Position numbers and translations under genes: made by a program
Notes under the pieces: model-generated
What the model saw: only the letters and a program-made list of their open reading frames with translations
Databases searched by the model: none
Told to the model about the DNA's origin: nothing
NCBI RefSeq assembly: GCF_947500795.1
Contig: NZ_CANMTE010000006.1
Span: 62,001 to 126,000, forward strand
Direction: 5' to 3'
DNA: 64,000 nucleotides
Source: an uncultured Gelidibacter sp.
GTDB taxonomy: Bacteria; Bacteroidota; Bacteroidia; Flavobacteriales; Flavobacteriaceae
Shown here: in pieces, positions 16,884-25,506 of the stretch
Layout of the letters: each line of letters starts with the position of its first letter
How positions within the stretch are numbered: the stretch's first letter is position 1

Positions 16884-19800
16884 ATGTATTTAATTTTCGA
16901 TACTGAAACCACAGGATTACCAAAACGTTGGGATGCACCCATTAGTGATACTGACAATTGGCCAAGATGCATTCAAATTGCATGGCAATTGCATGATGCT
17001 ATGGGTAATTGCATTGAGCATCAAGATTATTTGGTGAAACCTGAAGGCTTTAATATCCCTTATGATGCTGAAAAGATTCACGGTATTTCTACTGAACTTG
17101 CCCAACAACAAGGAGTTCCATTAGCGGAAGTATTAGAGAAATTTAATGCTGCCTTAGCAAAAACCAAGTTTGTGGTAGGTCAGAATGTCGGGTTCGACTT
17201 GAACATCATGGGCGCCGAATTCTATCGTGAAAATGTTGCAAATGTTTTACAGGAACTTCCTGTTTTAGATACCTGTACGGAGCATACCGCCACCTTATGT
17301 CAACTTCCTGGTGGGCGTTATGGTAAATTTAAATTGCCAACCTTAACGGAGTTGCATCAGTATCTTTTTAATCAGCCGTTCGCAGAAGCGCATAATGCTA
17401 CTGCCGATGTTGAAGCCACTACGCGTTGTTTTTTAGAGTTGGTGAGACGTGAAGAATATACGGTGGAGCAGTTGGATGCGCCATCGGATTATTTTGAAAA
17501 TTTCAAAAGGGAAAACCCTGCAACGATTCAGCTGATTGGCCTAAAGCATATCAATCTTAAGGCGGAAAGTGCCAAAATCAAAAAACAGATTGAAGCCCTG
17601 CAGGAAGCTGATGAGCCTTCAAAAACTGAGATTGCTCAAAATATAAAAGAATTAAAAGAGGTTGAGTTTGCGCATTTGCACAATCACTCTCAGTTTTCCG
17701 TACTCCAATCTACCATTAGTATTCCTGATTTAGTGGCGGCAGCGGCAGAACATAATATGCCAGCGGTAGCACTTACGGATCACGCTAACATGATGGGTGC
17801 TTTTCACTTTGCCAAAGCGGTAAGTAACCATAATAGAGGTGTTGAAGCCAGAAATAAAACCGCTGTAGAACGCGGTGAAACTCCAAAGGAAAAAATTATT
17901 AAACCTATTTTGGGGTGTGAGTTTTTTGTGTGTGAAGACCACAAGGATAAAAGCAGAAAAGATAACGGCTATCAAATTGTATTACTTGCAAAGAACAAGA
18001 AAGGCTACCATAATCTAGCAAAATTGTCCTCTCATGCCTTTGTGGATGGGTTTTACTATTTGCCGAGAATTGATAAAAAACTGATTCAGCAGTATAAAGA
18101 AGATCTGATTGTCCTTACGGGAAACCTCTATGGAGAGGTTCCAAGTAAGATTTTGAACGTTGGTGAAAATCAAGCGGAAGAAGCTTTGCTTTGGTGGAAA
18201 GCCGAGTTTGGCGATGATCTTTATATTGAGTTAATGCGCCATAACCAGGAAGATGAAAATCGTGTGAACCCTGTATTGGTAGACTTTGCTCGAAAACATG
18301 ATATCAAGTTGGTGGCTACCAACAACACCTATTACTGTAAGAAAGAAGATGCGAATGCACATGATATTTTATTGTGTGTTAAGGATGGTGAAAAACAGTC
18401 AACGCCAATAGGGCGTGGCCGTGGCTACCGTTACGGAATGCCAAACCAAGAATATTATTTTAAGTCGTCCGAAGAGATGAAAAGGATCTTCAAGGACTTG
18501 CCGGATGCTATTTCCAATATTCAGGAGGTGGTTGACAAAATTGAGGCTTATGAGTTGGCGCGAGACGTTTTATTACCTGCCTTTGATATTCCTGACGAGT
18601 TTAAGCATGAAGAAGATTTAATTGATAAAGGGAAGCGAGGGGAAAACGCTTATTTACGTCACCTTACTTATGAAGGTGCTAAAAAACGCTATGTAGAACT
18701 TACAGATGAAATTAAAGAACGTCTCGACTTCGAGTTGAGCGTTATTGAAAACACCGGTTATCCGGGGTATTTCCTTATTGTTGAAGATTTTATCAGGGAA
18801 GCACGAAATATGGATGTTTCTGTGGGACCAGGTCGTGGTTCAGCAGCAGGGTCCGTAGTTGCGTACTGTTTGAAAATTACCAATATTGATCCCTTAAAGT
18901 ACAATCTGCTTTTTGAGCGTTTCTTAAATCCTGATCGTGTCAGCATGCCTGATATCGATATCGATTTTGATGATGAAGGCCGAAGTAGAGTCATGGATTA
19001 TGTCATCAAAAAGTATGGTAGTAGCCAGGTGGCACAAATCATCACCTATGGAACAATGGCGGCTAAATCGTCCATTAGAGATACCGCGAGGGTTTTAGAT
19101 TTACCACTTTTTGATGCGGATAGAATTGCGAAGTTGATCCCAACCATGTCCAAATTGGGCAAAATATTTGGGTATGATGAAAAGCAACTGAGTAAAGCTT
19201 TTAGAGCTGAAGATTTAGAAAAAGTAAACGAGCTTCTCAATATTGCTGAAGGTTCAGGATTGGAATCTGAAACCGTTAATTTGGCGCGAATGCTGGAAGG
19301 TTCGGTGCGTAATACGGGGATTCATGCCTGTGGGGTGATTATCACGCCAGATGATATTACGAAGTTCGTTCCGGTGGCAACAGCTAAGGATTCTGACTTG
19401 TATGTCACCCAATTTGACAACTCTGTGGTGGAGGATGCCGGATTGCTGAAAATGGACTTCTTGGGATTAAAAACCTTGACGCTTATTAAGGACACCGTAA
19501 AAATCGTGAAAGCAAAACACGATATTTTACTCGATCCGGATACCTTTCCGTTAGATGACGAACTTACTTACGAGTTGTTCCAAAAAGGTGAAACTGTTGG
19601 AGTATTCCAATATGAATCGCCGGGGATGCAAAAACACCTTAAGGAATTAAAACCTACTGTTTTTGAGGATTTAATTGCGATGAACGCCTTGTACCGACCA
19701 GGTCCGATGGAGTATATCCCAAGTTTTACAAGACGTAAACATGGGGAGGAAGAAATAGAATATGACCTTCCTGCAATGGAGGAGTATCTTAAGGAAACCT

Positions 19801-21272
19801 ACGGAATTACGGTTTATCAAGAGCAGGTGATGTTGCTGTCGCAAAAATTAGCTGGGTTTACCAAAGGTGAAGCCGACGTTTTGCGTAAGGCAATGGGTAA
19901 AAAGCAGATTGCGGTTTTGGACAAGATGAAACCTCAATTTATTACCCAAGCAGCTGCAAAAGGTCATGACGCTAAAAAATTAGAGAAAATCTGGAAAGAC
20001 TGGGAAGCATTTGCGAGTTACGCCTTTAACAAATCGCATTCTACGTGTTATGCGTGGATTGCCTATCAAACTGCCTATTTAAAAGCGCATTATCCAGCAG
20101 AGTATATGGCTGCGGTATTGAGTAATAATATGAACGACATCAAACAGGTGACGTTCTTTATGGAGGAATGTAAACGTATGAAGCTAAATGTACTTGGGCC
20201 AGACGTTAATGAATCCTATTATAAATTCTCCGTAAATCAAGATAATGCCGTTCGGTTTGGAATGGGAGCTATTAAAGGTGTGGGACAAGGTGCTGTAATG
20301 ACTATCGTGGAAAACCGTAGAAAAGATGGGCATTACAAATCGATTTTTGATTTTGCAAAGCGTGTTGATTTAAGAGCGGCCAATAAGAAGGCTTTTGAAA
20401 ATCTCGCTTTGGCTGGTGGATTTGATTGTTTTACGGATACCCATAGAGCGCAGTATTTTCAGGATGAAGGTGATGGCATTACCTTTTTGGAGAAAGCGAT
20501 TAAGTATGGTAGTAAACATCAAGAAAATGAAAATTCTGCTCAGGTAAGTTTATTTGGAGATGCCAGTAATGTGCAAATTGCAGAGCCATTGGTGCCACCA
20601 TGTGAAGAATGGGGAACGATGGAAAAATTAGCTCAAGAACGCGAAGTGGTGGGGATTTATATTTCCGGACATCCACTGGACGATTTTAAAATTGAGATGA
20701 AAACCTTCTGTAATGCGGCATTAGCGCTCTTTTCAGATCTTGAGCCTTATGTGAATAGAGAATTGACTTTTGGCGGTGTGGTTACTGATGTGCAGCATCG
20801 TGTCAGCAAGCAGGGCAAGGGTTGGGCCATGTTTACGATAGAAGATTATACAGATAGTTTTGAATTTCGAATTTTTGGAGAAGAGTATCTGAGGTTCAGA
20901 CATTTTTTGGTGAGAAGTTCTTTTGTGTATGTAAAAGTGTATGTAAAAGAAGGGTGGACCAATAAAGATACGGGCAAGAAGAGTGAGCCGAGATTGCAGT
21001 TTACAAGTTTCCAATTGCTTCATGATGTGATGGATACCTATGCGAAGAAGTTGTCCGTTCAATTAGATATTAAAGAACTGAAAGAAAGTAAGATTAAGGC
21101 GCTTGATGAAATTTTCAGAATGCATGAAGGCAACCACGCGTTGAATTTTGTGGTTTATGATAATGAGGAGAAAATGAAACTGCACATGCCAAGTAGAAGG
21201 CAAAAGGTGAAAATTTCTCAGGAATTATTAGATGAATTGAATAATCTGGATGTGTATTATAAGTTGAATTAA
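16884..21272 (+). CDS. dnaE: DNA polymerase III alpha subunit with fused N-terminal proofreading exonuclease
   Basis: A 1462-residue replicative polymerase. Residues 1-185 or so are a DnaQ-like 3'-5' exonuclease with FDTETTG (Asp6, Glu8), VGQNVGFD (Asp105) and AHNATADVE (His170, Asp175). A PHP domain starts near 262 (HLHNHSQFS). The C-family polymerase core follows, with the catalytic MPDIDIDF motif near residues 687-694 and the PGPMEYIP and FNKSHS segments further on. An OB-fold domain (GWAMFTIEDYTDSFEFRIF) lies near the C-terminus. Proofreading and synthesis are thus on one chain instead of separate alpha and epsilon subunits. All exonuclease residues appear intact. Confidence 0.95.
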   Translation: MYLIFDTETTGLPKRWDAPISDTDNWPRCIQIAWQLHDAMGNCIEHQDYLVKPEGFNIPYDAEKIHGISTELAQQQGVPLAEVLEKFNAALAKTKFVVGQNVGFDLNIMGAEFYRENVANVLQELPVLDTCTEHTATLCQLPGGRYGKFKLPTLTELHQYLFNQPFAEAHNATADVEATTRCFLELVRREEYTVEQLDAPSDYFENFKRENPATIQLIGLKHINLKAESAKIKKQIEALQEADEPSKTEIAQNIKELKEVEFAHLHNHSQFSVLQSTISIPDLVAAAAEHNMPAVALTDHANMMGAFHFAKAVSNHNRGVEARNKTAVERGETPKEKIIKPILGCEFFVCEDHKDKSRKDNGYQIVLLAKNKKGYHNLAKLSSHAFVDGFYYLPRIDKKLIQQYKEDLIVLTGNLYGEVPSKILNVGENQAEEALLWWKAEFGDDLYIELMRHNQEDENRVNPVLVDFARKHDIKLVATNNTYYCKKEDANAHDILLCVKDGEKQSTPIGRGRGYRYGMPNQEYYFKSSEEMKRIFKDLPDAISNIQEVVDKIEAYELARDVLLPAFDIPDEFKHEEDLIDKGKRGENAYLRHLTYEGAKKRYVELTDEIKERLDFELSVIENTGYPGYFLIVEDFIREARNMDVSVGPGRGSAAGSVVAYCLKITNIDPLKYNLLFERFLNPDRVSMPDIDIDFDDEGRSRVMDYVIKKYGSSQVAQIITYGTMAAKSSIRDTARVLDLPLFDADRIAKLIPTMSKLGKIFGYDEKQLSKAFRAEDLEKVNELLNIAEGSGLESETVNLARMLEGSVRNTGIHACGVIITPDDITKFVPVATAKDSDLYVTQFDNSVVEDAGLLKMDFLGLKTLTLIKDTVKIVKAKHDILLDPDTFPLDDELTYELFQKGETVGVFQYESPGMQKHLKELKPTVFEDLIAMNALYRPGPMEYIPSFTRRKHGEEEIEYDLPAMEEYLKETYGITVYQEQVMLLSQKLAGFTKGEADVLRKAMGKKQIAVLDKMKPQFITQAAAKGHDAKKLEKIWKDWEAFASYAFNKSHSTCYAWIAYQTAYLKAHYPAEYMAAVLSNNMNDIKQVTFFMEECKRMKLNVLGPDVNESYYKFSVNQDNAVRFGMGAIKGVGQGAVMTIVENRRKDGHYKSIFDFAKRVDLRAANKKAFENLALAGGFDCFTDTHRAQYFQDEGDGITFLEKAIKYGSKHQENENSAQVSLFGDASNVQIAEPLVPPCEEWGTMEKLAQEREVVGIYISGHPLDDFKIEMKTFCNAALALFSDLEPYVNRELTFGGVVTDVQHRVSKQGKGWAMFTIEDYTDSFEFRIFGEEYLRFRHFLVRSSFVYVKVYVKEGWTNKDTGKKSEPRLQFTSFQLLHDVMDTYAKKLSVQLDIKELKESKIKALDEIFRMHEGNHALNFVVYDNEEKMKLHMPSRRQKVKISQELLDELNNLDVYYKLN

Positions 21273-21476
21273 GGTATCTTGGTGGGGAATTTGCTTAAGG
21301 GATTGCAATGGCATTCTTTTTGTTGCATGTTTTATCAGCAAAATTACCCGAATTAGCAGACGGACAGGTTTGATGGAAAGTCTAGTAAATACGCTCAAAA
21401 AGTTGTCATAACTAGCACACATCCAACGATAACCAAAACAAATGTTAAGCGTGTAAGGATTGCTAAAATTTTTGAC

Positions 21477-21484
21477 TAATTTTG
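21477..21484 (+). promoter_or_regulatory. Probable -7 promoter element of trxA
   Basis: TAATTTTG matches TAnnTTTG, 41 bases upstream of the thioredoxin start codon. The -33 box is not clear. Confidence 0.4.
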
Positions 21485-21524
21485 TACATTAAACTAAAGT
21501 AAAACAAATTAAAGTATAGAAAAT

Positions 21525-21842
21525 ATGGCATTAGAAATAACAGATGCAAACTTCGAAGAATTGGTTTTAAAAAGTGATAAACCAGTAATGGTAGATTTCT
21601 GGGCTGCTTGGTGTGGACCTTGTAGAATGGTTGGACCAATCATTGACCAAATCAGTGAAGAATATGACGGCAAAGCTATTGTTGGTAAAGTTGACGTTGA
21701 TGCAAATCAGGAGTTTGCTGCCAAATATGGTGTGCGTAACATTCCAACTGTATTGGTATTCCAAAACGGAGAAGTTGTAGGAAGACAAGTAGGTGTAGCA
21801 CCTAAAAATGCTTACACTGACGCTATTGACGGCCTTTTATAG
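21525..21842 (+). CDS. trxA: Thioredoxin
   Basis: A 105-residue classical thioredoxin with the active site FWAAWCGPCRM (the redox pair CGPC) and the cis-Pro loop RNIPTVLVF. It is a cytoplasmic disulfide reductase. Length and all key residues are normal. A terminator hairpin follows about 110 bases later. Confidence 0.97.
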   Translation: MALEITDANFEELVLKSDKPVMVDFWAAWCGPCRMVGPIIDQISEEYDGKAIVGKVDVDANQEFAAKYGVRNIPTVLVFQNGEVVGRQVGVAPKNAYTDAIDGLL

Positions 21843-21951
21843 ATCGTTTTTAACAGTATAAAGCATCTGACTTAAGCCATAATTGAATGTGCATTAGTTG
21901 ACTATGATGTTTTGACTGTTAGTAAAAAATAGAATAATCAGATAAAATGAT

Positions 21952-21983
21952 AAAAGGTTTGCTGTAATGGTAAACCTTTTTTT
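21952..21983 (+). terminator. Terminator after trxA
   Basis: AAAAGGTTT (21952-21960) pairs with AAACCTTTT (21972-21980) and is followed by a T run. It lies just before clpP. Confidence 0.7.
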
Positions 21984-22007
21984 AATTTAGATAAAAAATC
22001 AAGAATA

Positions 22008-22553
22008 ATGAGCGATAAAAAGAAAATACAAGATGCTATTGATAGCAAGTTGATAGAAGAGCGTAAAGTGTTCCTTTGGGGGCAAGTGGATGACAAGTCT
22101 GCAAAACATGTCATTGACCGTTTGATGTATTTGGATGCTTTAGACACTAAAGACATTCATTTATATATTAATAGTCCAGGCGGTTATGTTACTTCAGGGT
22201 TTGCTATTTATGACTGTATGAAATCTCTAAAAAGTGACGTTTCTACTATCTGTACCGGATTCGCAGCATCAATGGGATCCATTTTATTGTCGGCAGGAGA
22301 AAAAGGCAAGCGTTTTATTCAGCCGCACGCACGTGTTATGATTCACCAGCCAAGTGGTGGTGCACGTGGACCTGCGAGTGATATTGAAATTACTGCTCAG
22401 GAAATCCTAAAAACTAAAGAATTAAGTGCGCGTTTATTAGCGGAAAACTGTGGACAGGCCTTAGAAAAAGTCATGAAAGATTTTAACCGTGACCATTGGA
22501 TGGGCGCTGAAGAATCTGTGGCGTACGGTATTGTGGATAAAGTTTTGAAATAA
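22008..22553 (+). CDS. clpP: ATP-dependent Clp protease proteolytic subunit (ClpP-like)
   Basis: A 181-residue ClpP. The serine-protease triad is intact: Ser88 in AASMGS, His113 in MIHQPSGG and Asp162 in FNRDHWM. The residue spacing equals that of E. coli ClpP (Ser111, His136, Asp185). The N-terminus is shorter than in most ClpP, with no obvious propeptide. It stands alone without clpX or tig, so it may be one of two ClpP paralogues in this genome. Confidence 0.9.
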   Translation: MSDKKKIQDAIDSKLIEERKVFLWGQVDDKSAKHVIDRLMYLDALDTKDIHLYINSPGGYVTSGFAIYDCMKSLKSDVSTICTGFAASMGSILLSAGEKGKRFIQPHARVMIHQPSGGARGPASDIEITAQEILKTKELSARLLAENCGQALEKVMKDFNRDHWMGAEESVAYGIVDKVLK

Positions 22554-22640
22554 TAGCTATTGGAGTGTTTGTTTTGTAATGAACCATATGAAACATATAT
22601 CGAGAATCTTGAGACAACAATTAAAGGTTCTCGATATATT

Positions 22641-22674
22641 TTTAAATACCCTGCCAAATAGCAGGGTATTTAAA
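22641..22674 (+). terminator. Terminator after clpP
   Basis: TTTAAATACCCTGC pairs with GCAGGGTATTTAAA around the loop CAAATA, a 14-bp perfect stem about 90 bases after the clpP stop. Confidence 0.75.
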
Positions 22675-22829
22675 AACACTCGAACTGACATTTCTTTATA
22701 ATTAGTGACGTGAAATGCTGTCCGAACACATTGGATCAGCTAATTGTGGATTAAGAACGAAACATCGATTTCTTAATCCATAATCTTAATACTTAATACT
22801 AAAAGCAAAGCGGTCTCATATCTAATTCA

Positions 22830-23759
22830 ATGAATTTACAGGCAGAACTCAATAAAACAGGAGGTTTTAAAAACCTCGAACTTCTCGCCAAGCAGGTCGT
22901 GGAAGGTTTTATTGCGGGGATGCATAAAAGTCCGTTTCATGGGTTTTCGGCGGAATTTGCTGAGCATAAAATTTACAATCAAGGGGAAAGTACCAAGCAT
23001 ATCGATTGGAAATTGTATGCTAAAACTGATAAGCTTTTTACCAAACGGTATGATGAGGAAACCAATTTGCGTTGCCATTTGATTATCGATAATAGCAGTT
23101 CCATGCATTATCCGGAAATGAAGTCGTTTACGATTGATCATTTGAACAAAATTGCGTTTTCGGCCTTGGCATCCGCGAGTTTGATGCACATTCTTAAAAA
23201 GCAGCGTGATGCTGTAGGGATGAGTATTTATAGTGATGCTTATGAGTATTATGCTCCAGAGAAGGGTAGTGAGCGCCACCATCAGATGTTATTGAGCGAA
23301 TTGAGTAAAACAGTAACCGTTAAACCTATAAACAGGCAGACGGAGACCTATGCGTATTTGCATCAAATTGCAGAAAAGATCCATCGCAGATCTTTGATTT
23401 TCTTTTTTACGGACATGTTCCAAACCACTACTGATGAGACTAAATTGTTTGAAGCGCTTCGGCATTTAAAGCATAAAAAGCACGAAGTGGTCTTGTTTCA
23501 TGTGTTTGATAAGGAAAAAGAAGTGACGTTCGATTTTGATAACACGCCAAAGAAATTTGTAGATGTTGAAACAGGTGCGCACATAAATATGTATCCTGAA
23601 AACGTAAAAGAGGCTTATGAAAAGGCTGTGAGTTCCTATTTTGAAGCTTTGCGACTTAAATGTGGGCAATATCAGATTAAATATGTTGAGGCAGATATTA
23701 ATAAAAATTTTGATAAGATCCTGACAACATACATGGTAGAGCGTGGAAAGTTTAAGTGA
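22830..23759 (+). CDS. DUF58 domain protein (vWA-like)
   Basis: A 309-residue DUF58 protein. The family signature is STKHIDWKLYAKTDKLFTKRY, followed by a von Willebrand A-like segment with the metal-site sequence IIDNSSSMHYP. In many bacteria DUF58 genes neighbour MoxR ATPases and BatA/BatB genes, but no such partners are here, only tRNA-Asp and then the integrated island. If a moxR partner lay further downstream, the islands would have separated them. Confidence 0.85.
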   Translation: MNLQAELNKTGGFKNLELLAKQVVEGFIAGMHKSPFHGFSAEFAEHKIYNQGESTKHIDWKLYAKTDKLFTKRYDEETNLRCHLIIDNSSSMHYPEMKSFTIDHLNKIAFSALASASLMHILKKQRDAVGMSIYSDAYEYYAPEKGSERHHQMLLSELSKTVTVKPINRQTETYAYLHQIAEKIHRRSLIFFFTDMFQTTTDETKLFEALRHLKHKKHEVVLFHVFDKEKEVTFDFDNTPKKFVDVETGAHINMYPENVKEAYEKAVSSYFEALRLKCGQYQIKYVEADINKNFDKILTTYMVERGKFK

Positions 23760-23791
23760 TGAAAAATATTTGCAAAAAATCGCAAAAAATA

Positions 23792-23822
23792 TTTGTGAAA
23801 TTGAAAATGCAGTGTATATTTG
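23792..23822 (+). promoter_or_regulatory. Promoter of tRNA-Asp
   Basis: TTTG at 23792-23795, a 19-base spacer and TATATTTG at 23815-23822 form a full Bacteroidota consensus promoter (TTTG-N19-TAnnTTTG), 18 bases before the tRNA. Confidence 0.8.
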
Positions 23823-23840
23823 CACTCGCATTAACGCAAC

Positions 23841-23914
23841 GGTCTGGTAGTTCAGCTGGTTAGAATGCCGCCCTGTCACGGCGGAGGTCGCGGGTTCGAG
23901 TCCCGTCCAGACCG
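23841..23914 (+). tRNA. tRNA-Asp (GTC anticodon)
   Basis: A 74-base cloverleaf. The acceptor stem GGTCTGG/CCAGACC, D arm with GTTCAGCTGGTTAGAATG, anticodon stem CCGCC/GGCGG with loop CTGTCAC (anticodon GTC) and T arm GCGGGTTCGAGTCCCGT are all present. CCA is not encoded. Its last bases form the attachment site of the genomic island that follows. Confidence 0.97.
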
Positions 23915-23915
23915 C
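23902..23915 (+). repeat. Left attachment site (attL) within tRNA-Asp
   Basis: CCCGTCCAGACCGC, the 3' end of tRNA-Asp, is repeated exactly and in the same orientation at 38867-38880. The tRNA stays intact at this end. An integrase gene lies 325 bases further in. Confidence 0.85.
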
Positions 23916-23927
23916 AATAATGCTAGG

Positions 23928-23956
23928 AAGCTCTAAAGAAATTTGGAGCTTTTTTT
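23928..23956 (+). terminator. Terminator after tRNA-Asp
   Basis: AAGCTC (23928-23933) pairs with GAGCTT (23946-23951), extended inwards by a T-G pair and AAA/TTT around the loop GAAA, then a T run. It lies inside the island, 14 bases past the tRNA. Confidence 0.75.
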
Positions 23957-24240
23957 GGCGCTTTAAAGAAGTTGTGTTGTTTTATCTAAATGAAAGTTTA
24001 GGTAAACGTAGTGATACCAAAGCAATTTGGTATTCCGATGAGAAGCTTTCCTTTTCTGTTTATAACAGAATCGGGATGCTTTTTTGTTTTAGGGGTGGTT
24101 TGTGAATTCTTCAGAAAAATCATCAATAAGCCATCAAAAAGGGGTATAATTCGGGGACACTCCAAAATTCAAAAGGGGACAACGTATTTGTCTCAAAATC
24201 AACAAAATAGAATATTTAAAATTTATAAAAACTAATACTT

Positions 24241-25452
24241 ATGCAAGTAAATAGGGTGACCATTTTATATGTCATATATAAGAGCAGAAAAAGGAAAGAT
24301 GGTTGTACTTCTCTTAATTGTAGAATTACCTATCAAAACAAAAGAAAAGAGTTTGCTACAGGATATTATTTAAAAGCCCAAAATTGGGATAATAAAAACC
24401 AAGTAGTTAAGCCAACAGAAACAGAACACAACTTTTTAAATACACAGTTAAGCCTGATTAAGACACAAATTAATCAGGCTTTTTTATTGCTACAGGTTAA
24501 TGAAATTACTTTTGATGTAGATGATATCTTTAGGAAATATACAGGAGAGGAGGTTAAGCCTGATGTTGGGATTTATGAGGTGTACACATTATTCTTGAAG
24601 TATTTACAGAAATTAATTAATAAGGAGTTGAATGAAGACACGTATCTGAAATATGTTACATATGGTAAACATCTAAAAGAATTTATCAAATGGAAATATA
24701 ACTCTAGGGATGTAAAAATATCATCTGTTAAAAGTAGTTTTATTGAGCATTACGAGTATTATCTCAAGACAGAGAAGGGTTTTGCTCAGGTAACCTTGAA
24801 TAAGGTTATTCAGAGGTTCAGAAGGTCTATTAAATATGCAATTTCTGAGGATTACTTAACTAAAGACCCATTCATGTTATACAAGGCGAGAAGAGTGAAG
24901 AAAGAGGTTGTATATCTGTCACAAGCAGAACTTTTAAAGTTAGAGAATCAGACCTTTGATATTAACAGAATACAACAGATTAAAGACATGTTTGTATTTT
25001 GTTGTTATACTGGTTTAGCCTTTAAGGAAATGATTGGATTGACTAAGAAGGATGTTATATTGGAATTTGATGGTAATCTATGGATTAATGTGCATAGAGT
25101 CAAAACTTCAAGAAGTTATAAAGTGCCTTTAATGCCACAGGCAAAGAATATTATGGGGAGTTACCATAATGATGATTCAGACTTTGTTTTTCCGAGGATA
25201 TCAAATCCTAAATTCAATGCCTACTTAAAGGAGATTGCAGATGTTGTTGGGATTAAAATAAACCTTACACATCATATTGCTAGAAAAACCTTTGCTACAA
25301 CTGTACTTCTTTATAATGATGTTCCTATGGAAGTTGTTTCTAAGCTTCTTGGACATAGTAAAATGCAAACTACGCAAGAGCATTATGGAGAGATAGTGCA
25401 AAGGAAGATAAGTGAAGAGATGATTAAATTAAATAATAAGTTTAGGAAATAG
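24241..25452 (+). CDS. Tyrosine recombinase/integrase of island 1
   Basis: A 403-residue phage-integrase-family recombinase of the Bacteroidota conjugative-transposon type. It has an N-terminal arm-binding domain (1-95), a SAM-like core-binding domain and a C-terminal catalytic domain. The catalytic HxxR is in HHIARKTFATT (near 345), the GHSK box follows, and the nucleophile Tyr is in QEHYGEI (about 382). The first catalytic Arg position (CYTGLAFKEM) holds no Arg, as in IntDOT. Its place next to attL makes it the likely enzyme for insertion into tRNA-Asp. Confidence 0.92.
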   Translation: MQVNRVTILYVIYKSRKRKDGCTSLNCRITYQNKRKEFATGYYLKAQNWDNKNQVVKPTETEHNFLNTQLSLIKTQINQAFLLLQVNEITFDVDDIFRKYTGEEVKPDVGIYEVYTLFLKYLQKLINKELNEDTYLKYVTYGKHLKEFIKWKYNSRDVKISSVKSSFIEHYEYYLKTEKGFAQVTLNKVIQRFRRSIKYAISEDYLTKDPFMLYKARRVKKEVVYLSQAELLKLENQTFDINRIQQIKDMFVFCCYTGLAFKEMIGLTKKDVILEFDGNLWINVHRVKTSRSYKVPLMPQAKNIMGSYHNDDSDFVFPRISNPKFNAYLKEIADVVGIKINLTHHIARKTFATTVLLYNDVPMEVVSKLLGHSKMQTTQEHYGEIVQRKISEEMIKLNNKFRK

Positions 25453-25459
25453 ATGTAAG

Positions 25460-25500
25460 AATTAACTGTGTTATAGTATTTTTATAGCACAGTTAATTTT
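25460..25500 (+). terminator. Terminator after the island 1 integrase
   Basis: AATTAACTGTG pairs with CACAGTTAATT, with an inner TATA/TATA pairing, followed by TTTT. It ends only seven bases before the next start codon, so the helicase gene may be read by run-through or from a promoter within this stretch. Confidence 0.75.
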
Positions 25501-25506
25501 AATCAT

